A DNA stretch of 64,000 bases from Prinia subflava (GCF_021018805.1 NC_086250.1:67467322-67531321), one strand, 5' to 3'. Positions 24,401 to 34,990 are shown, counted from the stretch's first letter. The notes: a model not told the origin generated them from the sequence alone. Numbers and translations are program-made.

Positions 24401-25625
24401 AAATCTTCCCAATTCCTTGACCTTCACACAAAGTCCTAGATCCTTTCCACAGTCTCTGTTTCTCAGAGATTCTCCCCAAACTTCTTCCAGTCATGACCAT
24501 CTCCTTTGCCTTTTGCCTTTTCACTTTCTCTAGGTTACTCTAACCTCTCTCTTAAGCCTCTACATAACCAGCAAGACAGATTTTTCCCTCTCCTTTAAAT
24601 GCCACTCCCCATTATGAAACTTTCCCTGTGACTTCTTTTCTTCCTCATTTTGTAACCTGAGCTTCCATCTCCTGATAATGCCTTTATTACACCATGTACC
24701 ATCAATGCAAATTCTGAACAATTCCTGGAGTCTGAATGACATTCTAAGCTATGATTATGCCAAATCTCCAAATATGTTGACAGTGTGTCTCATCCCACAA
24801 TACCACTCTGCCCCTCTGACCTGCTGCTGCCTCTGGTTTTGTGCTTATACTCTAAGAGGATGCATTCAGAATCAGTTCCAGGGAAGGAGAGAGATTTTAG
24901 ATTTCTCAAACAGGCTGGAAAACTCTGGCAACAGCATACTTTAGGCATTCAAAGTACAAGTTCTACAGCAGATAGAAAGATTATAAATCCTCTACTTTCC
25001 CTTAAAAATATTCGATTATGAAATTCTGAACAATTTATGAAATCCTGAATTTTCTTGACAATCCTGAAACACAGCTTTCAGTCCGTAAAGACTGTGTAAG
25101 TAATACTTACATAGTCACACTATTTAAACATGACTTTCCTTCCCTTTGCATGTTCTGAGCTTACTGGCCAATTTTGATTTACATGCTGAAACTTCTTACA
25201 GAGTTCCATGAAACAGTCAGGAGAGGAAAGCAGAGTCTACTAGTTGAGACAAAGGTTAATTTACTCATCCTTCATCAGACAACAGAGAATCCACACGGGT
25301 CCTGGAGGCACCAGACACCAGAATGCATCAGTTTGGCTCTGCATGGAACTTGTTAGGTAACTTTTCACATGACCATTTGGGACACAAAACAGGTTTTGTT
25401 TTGATGGGCTTTGCCCACAGACACCTTCAGAACCACCTGCAAAATGTTGCCTGGCTACTGTGCAACCACCTGTGACATTAGAAATGATGTGTGACAGAGC
25501 CAAAGGCAGGACGCAGAGAGAACCTCAGTCAGACTCAAATGGAGCAGCACAAGCACAGATCTAATCTAACTTCAGTGAAAGAGCTTTCATAAAAGAAGAC
25601 TGATTTAATAAAAATAGATGGCACA

Positions 25626-25656
<31 letters not shown>

Positions 25657-28600
25657 CCTTGTTTACATGTCAACTTCTCCCTGGAAACATAATACAAAAA
25701 GCAATTAAATGATCATAAGAGACAGATAATCTGACTAGTAAAGGGATGGATAAAGAGATATCAAAGAATAAATGAAAAATTAGCAAGAAATGCTAGCTCT
25801 TATTTATTATGTAAAAAAGTTTAATTATTGTTGTTCACTAAATGCTAACAAAAAAAGTAAGTTATCTCAGGTGTGCCATAATTTTCTGTTACTACACTCT
25901 AAAGGCCTCACTTTATAAAGCCAGGCGAAGACCATTTCTTAGAGCTAAGGATAAAAATGGAGATTTTAACAAATCTCAAAACCATCCCAGTGTGATGAAT
26001 CCCAGAATCTCAGAAGGGACTGAATGCTCCAGACTTTCAGTTCCAAAGCATGTCTATCTAACCAATTCCTTATTTACCATGTCAGCTCCTTCTTTTTCCT
26101 TTAAGCTTTGAAGTTGCTGCTGTAGCTGTTCATTTTCAATGCACTTGGCCTGCAAGCACTGCTTTGCCTCCTTAAACTTTAACTCATAAAATTCTCGTTC
26201 TTCTTTCTGCTTCTCTCTCCAGGTGGAAAGTTCCTCATATCGGTCCTTCATAGCTTGGTTGTGCAACTTCATGGCTTCTAAATAGGAGCCAGAGAGAAGA
26301 CATTGAATCACATTAATCCATGTCCATGAAACAGCACATTTCCACTACACTGAGCTCAGCATTCTTCAGCATCAAATGGGTTGGCAATAATTGGGTATGA
26401 AATGTGAGCCTCTGTCTGGCGTACCTTAAATACCAAGCCAAAACTAAACTGATCATAGTCCGTTAGCACTATAATAAATAGCTTTAAATCCACTGCTGAG
26501 ATCACATGCCCACACTCACTGACTTGACTTTTTCCTAAACCAAGCAGGCAGAAGGATTGTTCACAAGGGATACTTGGTATCCTGCTGAGAGATACTTGGT
26601 ATCTTGCTGCGTGTGGTGTTTATATGATCAGCCCAAATGAAACTGAACTGAGCTACTGAAACTACTGAGACTTGGCAGGGAAAACATCCTAGACTGGTAA
26701 ATTACTGCATGGAAACAGATGCTACCAAATCAAATGTCTCAAACATGCCCAACAATGCTCTCCCCCAGCATTTGGTTAAGATTCGATTGCAGGCATGGAA
26801 AAAATATACCAAACAACTTAAAACTGAGTCAGTTCCCTGTAAGTAACAAAGTCAGTATGTAACAATATTAGTCTTATTATTGCAAAATGCTTACAAGATT
26901 TTTAGGCAGAATCAATGAAATTATTTTATTTATGAAATGATATTATATAATATATATAATATACATAATATTATATATAAATATATATATAAATTATATA
27001 TATTTATGAAATTATTTGCTTTTTTGAAAGCAAACAATTCAAAGTTGCTTAAAAATCCCTGATAGTTGTACTTTCCAGTAACTTCTATTACATCCTGATG
27101 TCATATGATAAAATGCTCATAAATCCTTCAGGTTATGACAAAAAATATAGTCTGGAGAATGATCCTGCAATTTATGGGTTACAGCAGCTGTAAATATGTC
27201 CCAGAACATTATCTTCTATAAGACCTTGTAGCAAAATACCAGAGGTACTTCTACAAACAACTTTCCTGCTAGCTTCCCGTGAGACAGAGATCTTGGACCA
27301 GGTCCAAAAATGATTCAGGAAGAATTTAAACACCAGTGTAAAATCACAATAAAGGAGATGTGTGACTCCATGCTCTGCTGTCATATAAACAGTGATATAC
27401 CTCTGTCTTCTACACAGAAAATTCTCAGATCCCTTGAGTTTTGATCTAACCATTTAAAGAAAAAAATAATTGACACCTAAATTCCAGATGCAGAAGTAAA
27501 TCTATCTCACATGAAGGACTCAAATCATTAGGAATTTTCAGGGAAGGCTACTGGTTTCTCCTAGATGTACCCTGCCATAGCCACCACTCCTTTTAGAATT
27601 ACAGAAGGTACAGTATCCACCCCTCCTAATGCAGCTTTGGCAAAATGTTTTCAATGGAGCCAACAGTTCAACAATACAAACCAAAAAAAATCTTTCAGAG
27701 GTTGATGAGCAAATAGCACATCACAGGAAGAGATTTTTCATGTCACCTTCTAAAATACACAGTGCTATTCTGCTTATATATAAAACTCTAGAGCAAGTAA
27801 GTCACCCTTACATTGGGCTGTTCTCCCCCTAATCTACCACACCAATTCAATTTGATGTGTGCTACCAAATATCCTATTGATGTGTTTCATCAAACTGGCA
27901 TTGTCACTTGTGGAGTTGTTTACACAGCAAATGCTACCCAGCAAGGGCAAACAAGCACAGAATTCATACTCATAGGACAAAACAAACCCTTCAGAAGAGA
28001 CTCAGGGCTCTCGCATTTTAAGACCGGCTCACATGCACATTCACCTTTTAGCTCATTGTTCTCAGTGATCAGTTCTTTCATCTGCTGCACCATCTCTTCT
28101 GGGGTGTAGGTGTTAAGGGCTGGGCCAGCCATGCTATCCACTCCATTCTCCATTTTACCCTTGGAATGCTCTCCATTTTCAGCAGGACGGCCCTTCAACT
28201 TGCTGGACATCTCCGAAGGAGCTGTTACAAGGTTTGCCAAGAGAAAACTTTCAATTTCTTACCCAATTATAAAGAAAGCATAATCACACACTCATTTTAT
28301 TAACATATGCAAGCCACATGCCTTGTCAGAGCACACAGGCAACAAACCTCGCAACAGCAGAGTATCCCTGAGTCTACGTTAATCCCCCATGGGTCTAAAA
28401 CACATGACCCCAAGACGTCTTTCGGGCTAACCAGCCCTTCCTCAGGAGCCACTTCTCTGGGAACGAGAGGAGACTCCCGCCTCGCCCACTCCCTCCCAGC
28501 CCTGACAGCACTCGGGCCCCGCCGCCCGGCCGGCCCTGTCGGCGCCGCCTTCCACGCCGAGAGCCCGTTTCCGCTGATTTTTAACTTTCATTTTCGCTTT

Positions 28601-28970
28601 CTTGTCCCCTTTCCCCGTTCTCCTGCATACCCCGCCGCGGTGCCGGGAGGCTGCGGTGCCTGCACCCGCCACTGCCCAGGCACGGCCGCTCCGCCCCTGG
28701 CCAGCCCGACCCCAGGAGCCGCAGCACGGCCTTTCCCCTTCCCCCGCCTTTGCCCTTCCTTCCCGCAGGCCCACCGCGGATCCGCCGAGTCACCGAGCCA
28801 GCCCGGCCACGGCGACCGCCGCCCCCCGCTCTGGGCTGCCTCAGGGCCCCGTCCCCGCTCACCCCTCACAGCGAGCCCATGGCAGCAGCGGCCCCGCTCA
28901 GCTGACGGACGGACTGCCCGCCCTCCCGGCCGTCCCTGCCCCCGCCTCCTGCTCCGCGGGGACTTCCCCG
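12463..28970 (-). CDS. OPTN: OPTN gene, complete coding region: optineurin, autophagy receptor
   Basis: Optineurin is a cytosolic ubiquitin-binding adaptor. In mammals it recruits LC3 to ubiquitinated mitochondria and bacteria, binds TBK1, Rab8, myosin VI and huntingtin, and restrains NF-kB signalling. Thirteen coding exons on the minus strand (13,327-28,210) join without a frame break to 555 residues, close to the ~556-577 known for vertebrates. Visible: N-terminal coiled coil with the [24 protein letters not shown]1-binding region, LIR core S167-F168-V169-E170-I171 in EDSFVEI, long coiled coils, UBAN in exons 10-11 ([20 protein letters not shown] from D452; E456 is the equivalent of human E478), and a C-terminal zinc finger C533-X2-C536-X12-H549-X3-C553. 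The gene lies head-to-tail with MCM10, as in mammals. All splice sites are GT/AG. Confidence 0.98.
12483..12488 (-). terminator. OPTN: OPTN distal polyadenylation signal AATAAA
   Basis: AATAAA on the minus strand, about 840 nt after the stop, with a GU-rich downstream element some 20-30 nt further on. The proximal copy at 12,580-12,585 could give a shorter UTR. Confidence 0.65.
12930..12955. repeat. (AT)13 microsatellite in OPTN 3'UTR
   Basis: Uninterrupted dinucleotide tract of 26 bp, likely to vary in length between individuals. Confidence 0.95.
13327..13448 (-). CDS. OPTN: OPTN coding exon 13, C-terminal zinc finger and stop
   Basis: 122 nt ending in TGA. Encodes residues 516-555 with C533, C536, H549 and C553 in [19 protein letters not shown], the ubiquitin-binding C-C-H-C finger, terminating CIN. 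Acceptor GCAG. Confidence 0.98.
13610..13689 (-). CDS. OPTN: OPTN coding exon 12
   Basis: 80 nt, phase 2 to 1; residues 489-516. [12 protein letters not shown] matches the conserved linker between UBAN and the zinc finger. Acceptor ACAG, donor G|GTACTG. Confidence 0.96.
14404..14534 (-). CDS. OPTN: OPTN coding exon 11, UBAN C-terminal half
   Basis: 131 nt, phase 0 to 2; residues 446-489. [20 protein letters not shown] is the most conserved UBAN segment: S451 corresponds to the TBK1 site S473 of human OPTN, D452 to D474 and E456 to E478 (ALS site). Acceptor TCAG, donor CG|GTGAGA. Confidence 0.98.
15213..15371 (-). CDS. OPTN: OPTN coding exon 10, UBAN N-terminal half
   Basis: 159 nt, 53 codons, phase 0 to 0; residues 393-445. 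Coiled coil with [20 protein letters not shown] and [16 protein letters not shown], nearly identical to mammalian OPTN. Acceptor ACAG, donor CAG|GTATCA. Confidence 0.98.
16028..16121 (-). CDS. OPTN: OPTN coding exon 9, coiled coil
   Basis: 94 nt, phase 2 to 0; residues 361-392. [20 protein letters not shown] is the counterpart of the mammalian coiled coil before UBAN, less conserved. Acceptor ACAG, donor GAG|GTAAAC. Confidence 0.95.
17086..17235 (-). CDS. OPTN: OPTN coding exon 8, coiled coil
   Basis: 150 nt, phase 2 to 2; residues 311-361. Contains [20 protein letters not shown], matching the mammalian [18 protein letters not shown] block. Acceptor TCAG, donor AA|GTGAGT. Confidence 0.97.
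17897..18012 (-). CDS. OPTN: OPTN coding exon 7, coiled coil
   Basis: 116 nt, phase 0 to 2; residues 273-311. [20 protein letters not shown] then [10 protein letters not shown] matches the conserved GSEVEALNLQV region. Acceptor AAAG (weak but in a T-rich context), donor AA|GTAAGG. Confidence 0.96.
19258..19339 (-). CDS. OPTN: OPTN coding exon 6, acidic linker
   Basis: 82 nt, phase 2 to 0; residues 245-272. [18 protein letters not shown] corresponds to the Glu-rich ETQTEGSTEKEN stretch of mammals. Acceptor TCAG, donor GCT|GTAAGT. Confidence 0.95.
20462..20596 (-). CDS. OPTN: OPTN coding exon 5, with tandem NAGNAG acceptor
   Basis: 135 nt using the outer acceptor (132 nt, right end 20,593, if the inner one is used). 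Encodes RSKSADES and [20 protein letters not shown], matching the mammalian RSRSADG and [18 protein letters not shown] blocks. The acceptor reads AAGCAG|G: choosing AAG gives Ile-Arg, choosing CAG gives Met, one residue shorter. Donor AG|GTATGA. Confidence 0.95.
20600..22649 (-). other. OPTN intron 4-5, with AT-rich duplication
   Basis: No exon or known element recognised. A near-perfect tandem duplication of an ATAAAATATCCATTATATAT unit lies at 21,159-21,202. Confidence 0.6.
21159..21202. repeat. AT-rich tandem duplication (about 22 bp x 2)
   Basis: Units at 21,159-21,181 and 21,182-21,202 share ATAAAATATCCATTATATAT and differ by one AT step. Confidence 0.85.
22650..22726 (-). CDS. OPTN: OPTN coding exon 4, variable linker
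   Basis: 77 nt, phase 0 to 2; residues 175-200. [18 protein letters not shown] then PSDVAVY. Poorly conserved between birds and mammals, supported by in-frame joining, acceptor CTAG and donor AT|GTACGT. A second GT four bases downstream would break the frame. Confidence 0.88.
23769..23924 (-). CDS. OPTN: OPTN coding exon 3, leucine-zipper region and LIR motif
   Basis: 156 nt, 52 codons, phase 0 to 0; residues 123-174. [20 protein letters not shown] is followed by [12 protein letters not shown]168-V169-E170-I171 is the LC3-interacting core and S167 the TBK1 phosphorylation site (human S177). Acceptor CCAG, donor AAT|GTAAGT. Confidence 0.98.
23925..26077 (-). other. OPTN intron 2-3, with a 29-nt poly(T) run
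   Basis: Ordinary intron without recognised exon; the only notable element is the T run at 25,628-25,656. Confidence 0.6.
25628..25656. repeat. T29 homopolymer (A29 in the OPTN transcript)
   Basis: 29 uninterrupted T on the plus strand. Read with OPTN it is an A29 run. Confidence 0.97.
26078..26277 (-). CDS. OPTN: OPTN coding exon 2, N-terminal coiled coil
   Basis: 200 nt, phase 1 to 0; residues 56-122. [20 protein letters not shown] and [20 protein letters not shown] match mammalian OPTN closely. Acceptor TTAG, donor ATG|GTAAAT. Confidence 0.97.
26569..26611. repeat. 22-bp tandem duplication
   Basis: GATACTTGGTATCCTGCTGA-type unit present twice, with one mismatch in the first 19 bases; each contains the small inverted repeat GATAC-TTG-GTATC. 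Confidence 0.85.
26938..27006. repeat. AT-rich low-complexity tract
   Basis: About 70 bp of alternating TATA/ATAT words with only one C, flanked by TTTATGAAAT on both sides; self-complementary and likely to form cruciforms. Confidence 0.85.
28045..28221 (-). CDS. OPTN: OPTN coding exon 1, start codon at 28,210-28,208
   Basis: Eleven nt of 5'UTR, then ATG and 166 coding nt (phase 0 to 1; residues 1-56). [20 protein letters not shown] is followed by the conserved [20 protein letters not shown]. The in-frame stretch to the left of the acceptor is intronic. Acceptor ACAG, donor G|GTGAAT. Confidence 0.96.
28958..28969. promoter_or_regulatory. OPTN: NF-kB-like site in OPTN promoter
   Basis: GGGGACTTCCCC contains GGGACTTCCC, which fits GGGRNNYYCC. 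Human OPTN is induced by TNF through an NF-kB site in its promoter; whether this is the orthologous site is inferred. Confidence 0.55.
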
Positions 28971-29004
28971 CTCCCCGCCTCCCACCTCCCGGGCACGCAG
29001 CGTT

Positions 29005-29095
29005 CGCTTCCTTCTCGCTTCCTTCTCGCTTCCTTCTCGCTTCCTTCTCGCTTCCTTCTCGCTTCCTTCTCGCTTCCTTCTCGCTTCCTTCTCGC
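29005..29095. repeat. 11-bp tandem repeat (CGCTTCCTTCT)n next to OPTN promoter
   Basis: About 8.3 nearly perfect copies of an 11-bp unit, pyrimidine-rich on the plus strand. Because 11 is not a multiple of three, all frames stay open with a repeating Lys/Glu/Arg/Gly/Ser-rich 11-residue period on the minus strand, which is not evidence of coding. Confidence 0.95.
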
Positions 29096-29214
29096 CTCCC
29101 CGGCTCCCGCCCCGAGCGCTGCCGGCTCAGCGGGAGCGGGGCCAAGTCCCCGGTGGAGCAGCAAGGTCGTGTGGGGTGCGCTGTCCCTCAGGGGGAAAAG
29201 TCCTGCGGGTCGAT

Positions 29215-29748
29215 GAGGCTGGAAAAAACCTCTGAGATCTTCGAGTCCAGCTTATGACTGAGCACCACCTTGTCAACCAGGCAATGGCACTGACTGCCAC
29301 TTCAGACTTTCCTTTACAGTCACCTCCAGGGACAGTGACTCCAGCACCTCCCCAAGCAGCCCGTTCCAGTGTTAAATCACCCCTTACATGAAGAAATTCC
29401 TCCCGATGTCCAACCTAAACCTTCCCTGGGGCAGCTTGAGGCCATGTCCTCTCATGCTGTCGCTGATTTCCTGGGGGCAGAGCCCGACCCCCACCTGGTT
29501 ACAGTCTCCTGTCAGGGAGTTGTAGGCAGCGATAAGGTCACCCTTGAGCCTCCCTTTTCTCCAAGACAAACAAAACCAACTCTCTCAGCTGCTCCGTACG
29601 GGACTCATGCTCCAAACCCTTCCCCAGCTCTGCTGCCCTTCTCTGAACCTCTCCAGCACCTGAGTGTCCTTGCTGAGCTGAGGGGTCCAGAACTGAGCAC
29701 AGCACTCGAGGTGTGTTCCTGTAGGGGGAGGAATGGCTTCTCCCGGCA
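29215..29748 (-). mobile_element. CR1 LINE 3' fragment just upstream of OPTN promoter
   Basis: Reverse-complement CR1 sharing blocks with the copy at 10,790-11,335: GGCACTGACTGCCACTTC, GAAGAAATTCCTCCCGATGTCC, CAGCTTGAGGCCATGTCCTC, GTTGTAGGCAGCGATAAGG, CTGCCCTTCTCTGAACC. 5'-truncated and decayed. Ends are approximate. Confidence 0.88.
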
Positions 29749-32700
29749 CTAAAAGACAGGATCGAGAGGTGGGTGTGAGGTGAACAAAAGGGAACGGTGT
29801 TGCACAGGACATTTTAGTGATTTTTGCCACAGGATCAAATCAATTAAGAAGGCATTTGCACTGCTGTGGGGATAGAGTCCATTAATGGCTGTCAAACTAT
29901 GTGGCTGGATGTAGTATCTGGCCCTGGAAGGCTTTAAATGCCAGATTCCAGGGATGGGGTTAGCTGAGGTCATTCACCCTGCACAGCCCCAGTGCTCTGT
30001 GACTGTGCTTTGCAGGACACGGGCCTGGGGGTACCTCAACTGCCTGTCCTTCAGTAATAAAGCCAACCACAAAGTTTTGGTTCTTTCATTTACAATGCGA
30101 AGAATTGTAGCAATTGTAGCTAAAATGTCCATTTCTGACATGGAAAATGCTAATCTTTCATTAAAAAACCACATGGCTCGAAAATAAGCTCTTTTGATTT
30201 GAAAATGCTGCTTTGCTGTCTCCTAGGAGTTGTGAACTGTCTGTTGTTTAATGAAATCGTGCCTTTCCACAGGCTGGTCTCCCCAGCTGCCCTCCAAGTG
30301 CCACAGCCAGGGATTTCCCAGGATGAGGGAGGGAAGTAATGTGTCCATTGGATGGTGGATGGTGGACACCTCCCAAGAAATAAAGCCAGCAAACATTTAG
30401 GACCACCTATGTGGCAAAGAACAGGTCTGATAGCAGATTTATGTGTGCCGAGTCCATAATCCATGTGCTTTTTGCTTACAATGCTGATGAACAGAATCTG
30501 TCTCCTTGACGGTACTGTGAGATCTTCACTGTGTGAGGGAGTGTGATCTTGGAATTGCTGTTGTCTCCCATCACTGGATCCCATGGCTGGATGTTAGACA
30601 GGAGTGTATGGGATTAGAGGGACAATAAAGAAACCTTCTGAGAGACTCAGGAACAGAATTACTAGCAGTTCATCATAGCTTTTTATTCAAGCTCTGAGCT
30701 AAGTCCTTGTACACAGCAAGACCTTTCTGTGTGTGCAGCAAAGAAAATGGAGTTTTACTTGTCAGAGGAGTTTAAATAAATATTTGCTATTTTTTTTACT
30801 CTCCTGATAGCTGTTTGTTCTGTCAGTAATCCCAGGTCTGGTTTTAGTATCCAGAATTAATTTTTGGGAACAGATTTAAGCCACAAATACCCAAGTTTTG
30901 GGGGACCAGTTTATCTTTTCAGTGTGTGCTTCACTGCCAGTAAGATTTATCTATCTCACAATTCTTTGAAGAGATCCAAATGCAAAAAGAGTTCTTGCTT
31001 GGAATTCTAGAATGGAAGTGGGTTGTCTGGAAGCAGAAGTGATATATCTGACTCTAACTGGAATGAAACGCTTTGCTTTTTAAAAGCCTGAGAAAAATTA
31101 GAGTCCTTGTAGATATGGAATGGAGAAAAATAACCAAAGAGCTTTGTGAAAAATAAAAAAAATGAGGCAATTTTTTAACATGAAAGAAAAAAATAGCTTC
31201 TGTCTAAGGATGATTAAAGTGTTTGCACAAAACTCCTGTTGCACATCAGCCTTGTGGGAATACAAGGGATAAAGCAATTGTTTGGACCCACCTATTTTAT
31301 TCAGATTTTTTTTTCACCATGGTTTCTTATGTGATGAATCCTTTCATCCATTCTGCAGGTTACAGGTGACACACAGCAATGAAAGGTGTGGGCTCTGCAT
31401 AGGAAGGAGATCTGTTCTGCCTCTCCTGGTGAGTGGTCTGAACTGCTGGGCTGAGTTAGGAGTAGCCCATCTCTCTATGCTGTACAGCACAGATAATAAA
31501 TATTTGGAAGTACGAGGTATAAAAGTGTCCAGCTTTCCCCAACCACTCCATAACATTTGTTTGCAAAAAAAAAGACACTGGTCAGCTCTGGGTCTGAGGG
31601 CTCAGATGCAGTCAAGTTACTTAAGAAATTTCCTTGTGGCATCTGAGCCATGGAAACAGTCTTTGTGTACAGCCTGACTCCCTAGCAAATGTGGGATAAT
31701 TCAGTTTAGCTTAGTCTTAATGATGGAGAATTGTGCTGAATTATCACATCTGTCTAGGCTAACATCTCAGATACTGTTTTTGCAGTTGTCTGGGAGTTGA
31801 GTCCTGAGAATCAGCCAAGGCTTGAACTTTGGAAAGCTTTGATACAAAGAACACCTGTCTATTAATATCTCTACATATCTACACTCAGGGGTTATGATTT
31901 ATCCGTCTCTCTGTCTGTCTTGGATTATGTGGAACTCGTGCCTCTGAATCTCTTCCTGTCTTTCAAGTCTCAGCATTGCCTTCTTGACTGTTGCTGCAGT
32001 AGCTGCTGGAAACTCCTGATTTTGGCCAGGATCCCATAGATAATGTACACACATAGCCCAAAACCTGACTTCTCTCTCAGGACACAAGGAATATGGACTA
32101 TCCTGGTCTGTATCACTTCCTCTGAGCAGCTCAGGTGCCTAAAGAGGCTTTGCTTTATTCTTCCACAGAGCTATCTGCACGTCTGTGGAAGAACTACTAA
32201 CCTTGATTAATACCTGGGCCTCTTGCCAGTGTAAATGCTGGAGTGTTTGCTGTGACTTCAGATTTGCTGATTAAGCTTAATTTCCAACTGACAGGTAATT
32301 TGAAAACATTATAAAGATATGTTCTTTGTAGGCTTTGAGCAGATTAAGTGGGGGAGAGGGGTTGTTATAAAGCACATCCAGCTTCTGCAGTCAGCAGTAC
32401 TCTGTGATGAATGTCACCAATGTCACCATAACCTAGAGAGAAGTAAGATAATGAAATGCATTCATTTCTTCCAACAATTAAGTGATACCATGGCCTGGAG
32501 TGGACTCAGAGCCAGCTGGTAAAATTTACATTAAGCAGAGTCAGGCTTTAGATAATAATCTACAGTAAAACAGCTACAAAGAGCATGAAAGTAAGATATA
32601 TGATCTGAATGTTTATCTGCCACTGACAAATGGTATGACATGTTACATCTGGGATCATCATGGAGTTTTGATTATGAGTCCAGTATTGAATCTATTGCTA

Positions 32701-34905
32701 TTGATACTGTTCTTACCTTCCACGGGAAAATCATCAAAAAGGAAGTTCAGGAAGCCAAAAGATGACAGAAATAAAGTAGTAGAAAAAAAATAACCCAAGG
32801 TCCTGTTTTCAATCTAATAACCCAGCTGTGGGCAGGATATGTGAAGCAAAGGTAGTGCCAAAGAATGTGTCTTACTAACTGCTTTTGGCCTATTGCAAGT
32901 TTAATGCAGTGTGTTGTGTACCTCTTTCCCTCCCACATACAGCCAAATGGAAAACTTCTTTTACAACTGCAGTTATATAACACTCCTGTGCAATGACACA
33001 GAAGAGTAAAGATGCTCTAGTACGATTTTTGGATGATCTAATGCACAGACTGCTGGCATGTAGGGAAATAGTAATGTCACGGTTTTATTTTTCAGATTTT
33101 TCCTTCCTCTAGTGAATTGAGGTTTGATTGTGCCAAGTTGCTGGAATTCCTCACCAGCAGTTCTGATTTCTTTCTTGAGACCAACTCATTCTGTCACCAG
33201 TCAAGAATATAATCTGTATTTTTTTTTTTCTAATAGATTTAGTGATTTGAGTCAAACTAGCAAAAATATCCCACTTATCCTCAGTCTAGTGTGAACAGCA
33301 GCCATGAAAAGTATTCCAAACTGTTTCCTCTAGGTATCTGGTCCTGCCTTAGAAGCTCTGATGACCAGGTAATTTTCTGCCTGTCAGTAATCTGCTTTAG
33401 AATTTTTGCAGAGGAGAAGAGCAAAATGGTAACCACAAGTCTGGTGGTTTTGTGATTTTGTTTCTGTCACTGCAGGGGAGATGAACTGACCCGTGGCTGT
33501 GGAATAACTACCACAGACAGCACTGTAGGGTCCTTGTTCAGGTTGTCTTCTCTTTTGTGATCACTCAGTAGATACTGGTGTCAACTCAGGATGCAGAACA
33601 TTTCACTCAACAGCTGCCATGCCGAAAATAAGCTGGATAAATGTGCAGGAAAGCTAAAAACCAAACTGACCACCATCCTTGTTCTCTCTTTCCAATAGAT
33701 GGCAGCAATTCTCTTTCCAGATCATCATCTGTTGAACAGGTCAGAAGCTCCAGAATACCAGAAGAGTTTAAAAATACAGGCATCTTTGCCCTTTTCTTTT
33801 GCTCTTTCTGAGTGTGAAATTTGCACCAAGAAGGCAGCAGACTGAGAAAATATCTGAAGCCCTTGGAATGTGGCACTGCTGCCAAGTACAGCTGTGCCAG
33901 GAAAACACAGGCAGATCAACGAGCTAACATGACCCAGGGCTCAGAGATGGGGGAGGCAGGTTTACTTTTGCCTAAGGAGGATCAAATGTGAAAGTGGGAC
34001 TGTTTTAGGGTTTAATTGAGAAGGAATTGGAGAGCCATGGAAGAAGGGAATGGAATGTGAGGATTGCAGGTCAGATGGAGAAGTCTTGGACAGCCAAGGA
34101 GCAATGACAGTGCACCTTGTGGAAAAAGGATCACACACAGTGGAGTGTCCAGCACAGCAGAGTCCCCTTGGTGGAAGTGACTTCTTAGTGTTTGTATAAA
34201 TTGTCAAGAGGAAATTAAACAAGAATGGAGCTGAGGAAACCTCTCTTCAGAAAGTACTGTGGCAAAAATCTCTGGCAGATAACACTCTTTTCTTTATCCT
34301 GAAATGCACCTGTGTTCATCATTAGAAGAAAACAGCTCCATACCACCAGGTGGGCCATGGGGAGGGATGAGCCAGGCTCCCCCCATACATTATGACATAA
34401 AGAAAGCATTGCTTCTTGGCTGCAAAGACATGGTAAAAAAAAAAAAAAGTATTTAGGTGTAATGTTATTTTAAATGTAAAAAAAGCATTATATTATCTTT
34501 AAAAAGCATAACTCCCAACTATAGCCTGGAGGCAAATGAGTTCTTCATGAATTTTACCACTTAAATCCTTTTAAAAAATCTCTTTCTAATGTTTTCTGTC
34601 ATACATGTCCCTTATTTTCTTTTTATCTCAAATGTCTTGTAGGATTTTTGGTTGAAGAGCTCTTTGACTCCACAAGCTGCTTTCCTGCTAAATGTGGAAA
34701 ATGTCACTCTAGTGGGCTGTGTAATTACACTCCTCACTATTTCTCTTTTTACACAATCTGGAGGAGGGAAATAATGCTACCTCAGTGAACTGAGCTGCAC
34801 TGGCATTTTTCTTGGGATGCAGCAAAGACAAACCACTAAGAGGACAATTCCAGAACATTGTGGGCCCAAGTCGACCAGAAAAGCTATGGATTAATGCCTT
34901 ATTCT
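29749..34905. other. OPTN-CCDC3 intergenic DNA, first part
   Basis: Unique-looking, moderately AT-rich sequence. Open frames are short, unrelated to any family I recognise and lack splice-supported structure. No gene called. Confidence 0.6.
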
Positions 34906-34990
34906 TGGAAGTATTCAAGGCTGGGTTGGATGGGGTTTTGAGAAGCCTGATCTAGTGGAAGATGTTCCTGCCCATGGCACTGGGAGAGCA
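34906..34990 (+). mobile_element. Short CR1 fragment
   Basis: GGAAGTATTCAAGGCTGGGT, TGGATGGGGTTTTGAG and CTAGTGGAAGATGTTCCTGC match the CR1 3' region in sense orientation; similarity fades after about 34,980. Confidence 0.75.

Larger units (their letters stand above)
26278..28044 (-). other. OPTN intron 1-2, AT-rich palindromic tract
   Basis: No coding content recognised. Holds a 22-bp tandem duplication at 26,569-26,611 and an almost pure A/T tract at 26,938-27,006. Confidence 0.6.
28440..29210. promoter_or_regulatory. OPTN: CpG island at OPTN promoter
   Basis: GC- and CpG-rich block beginning about 230 bp upstream of the ATG exon. A possible first-exon donor is GGG|GTGAGC with GT at 28,862-28,861 on the minus strand, so the transcription start is likely between 28,870 and 29,000 (inferred). 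Confidence 0.82.

Noticed and set aside
28307..29257. Plus-strand open frames up to 316 codons and minus-strand Lys/Glu-repeat frames
   Set aside because: Composition artefacts of the CpG island and the 11-bp tandem repeat, open in several frames at once.
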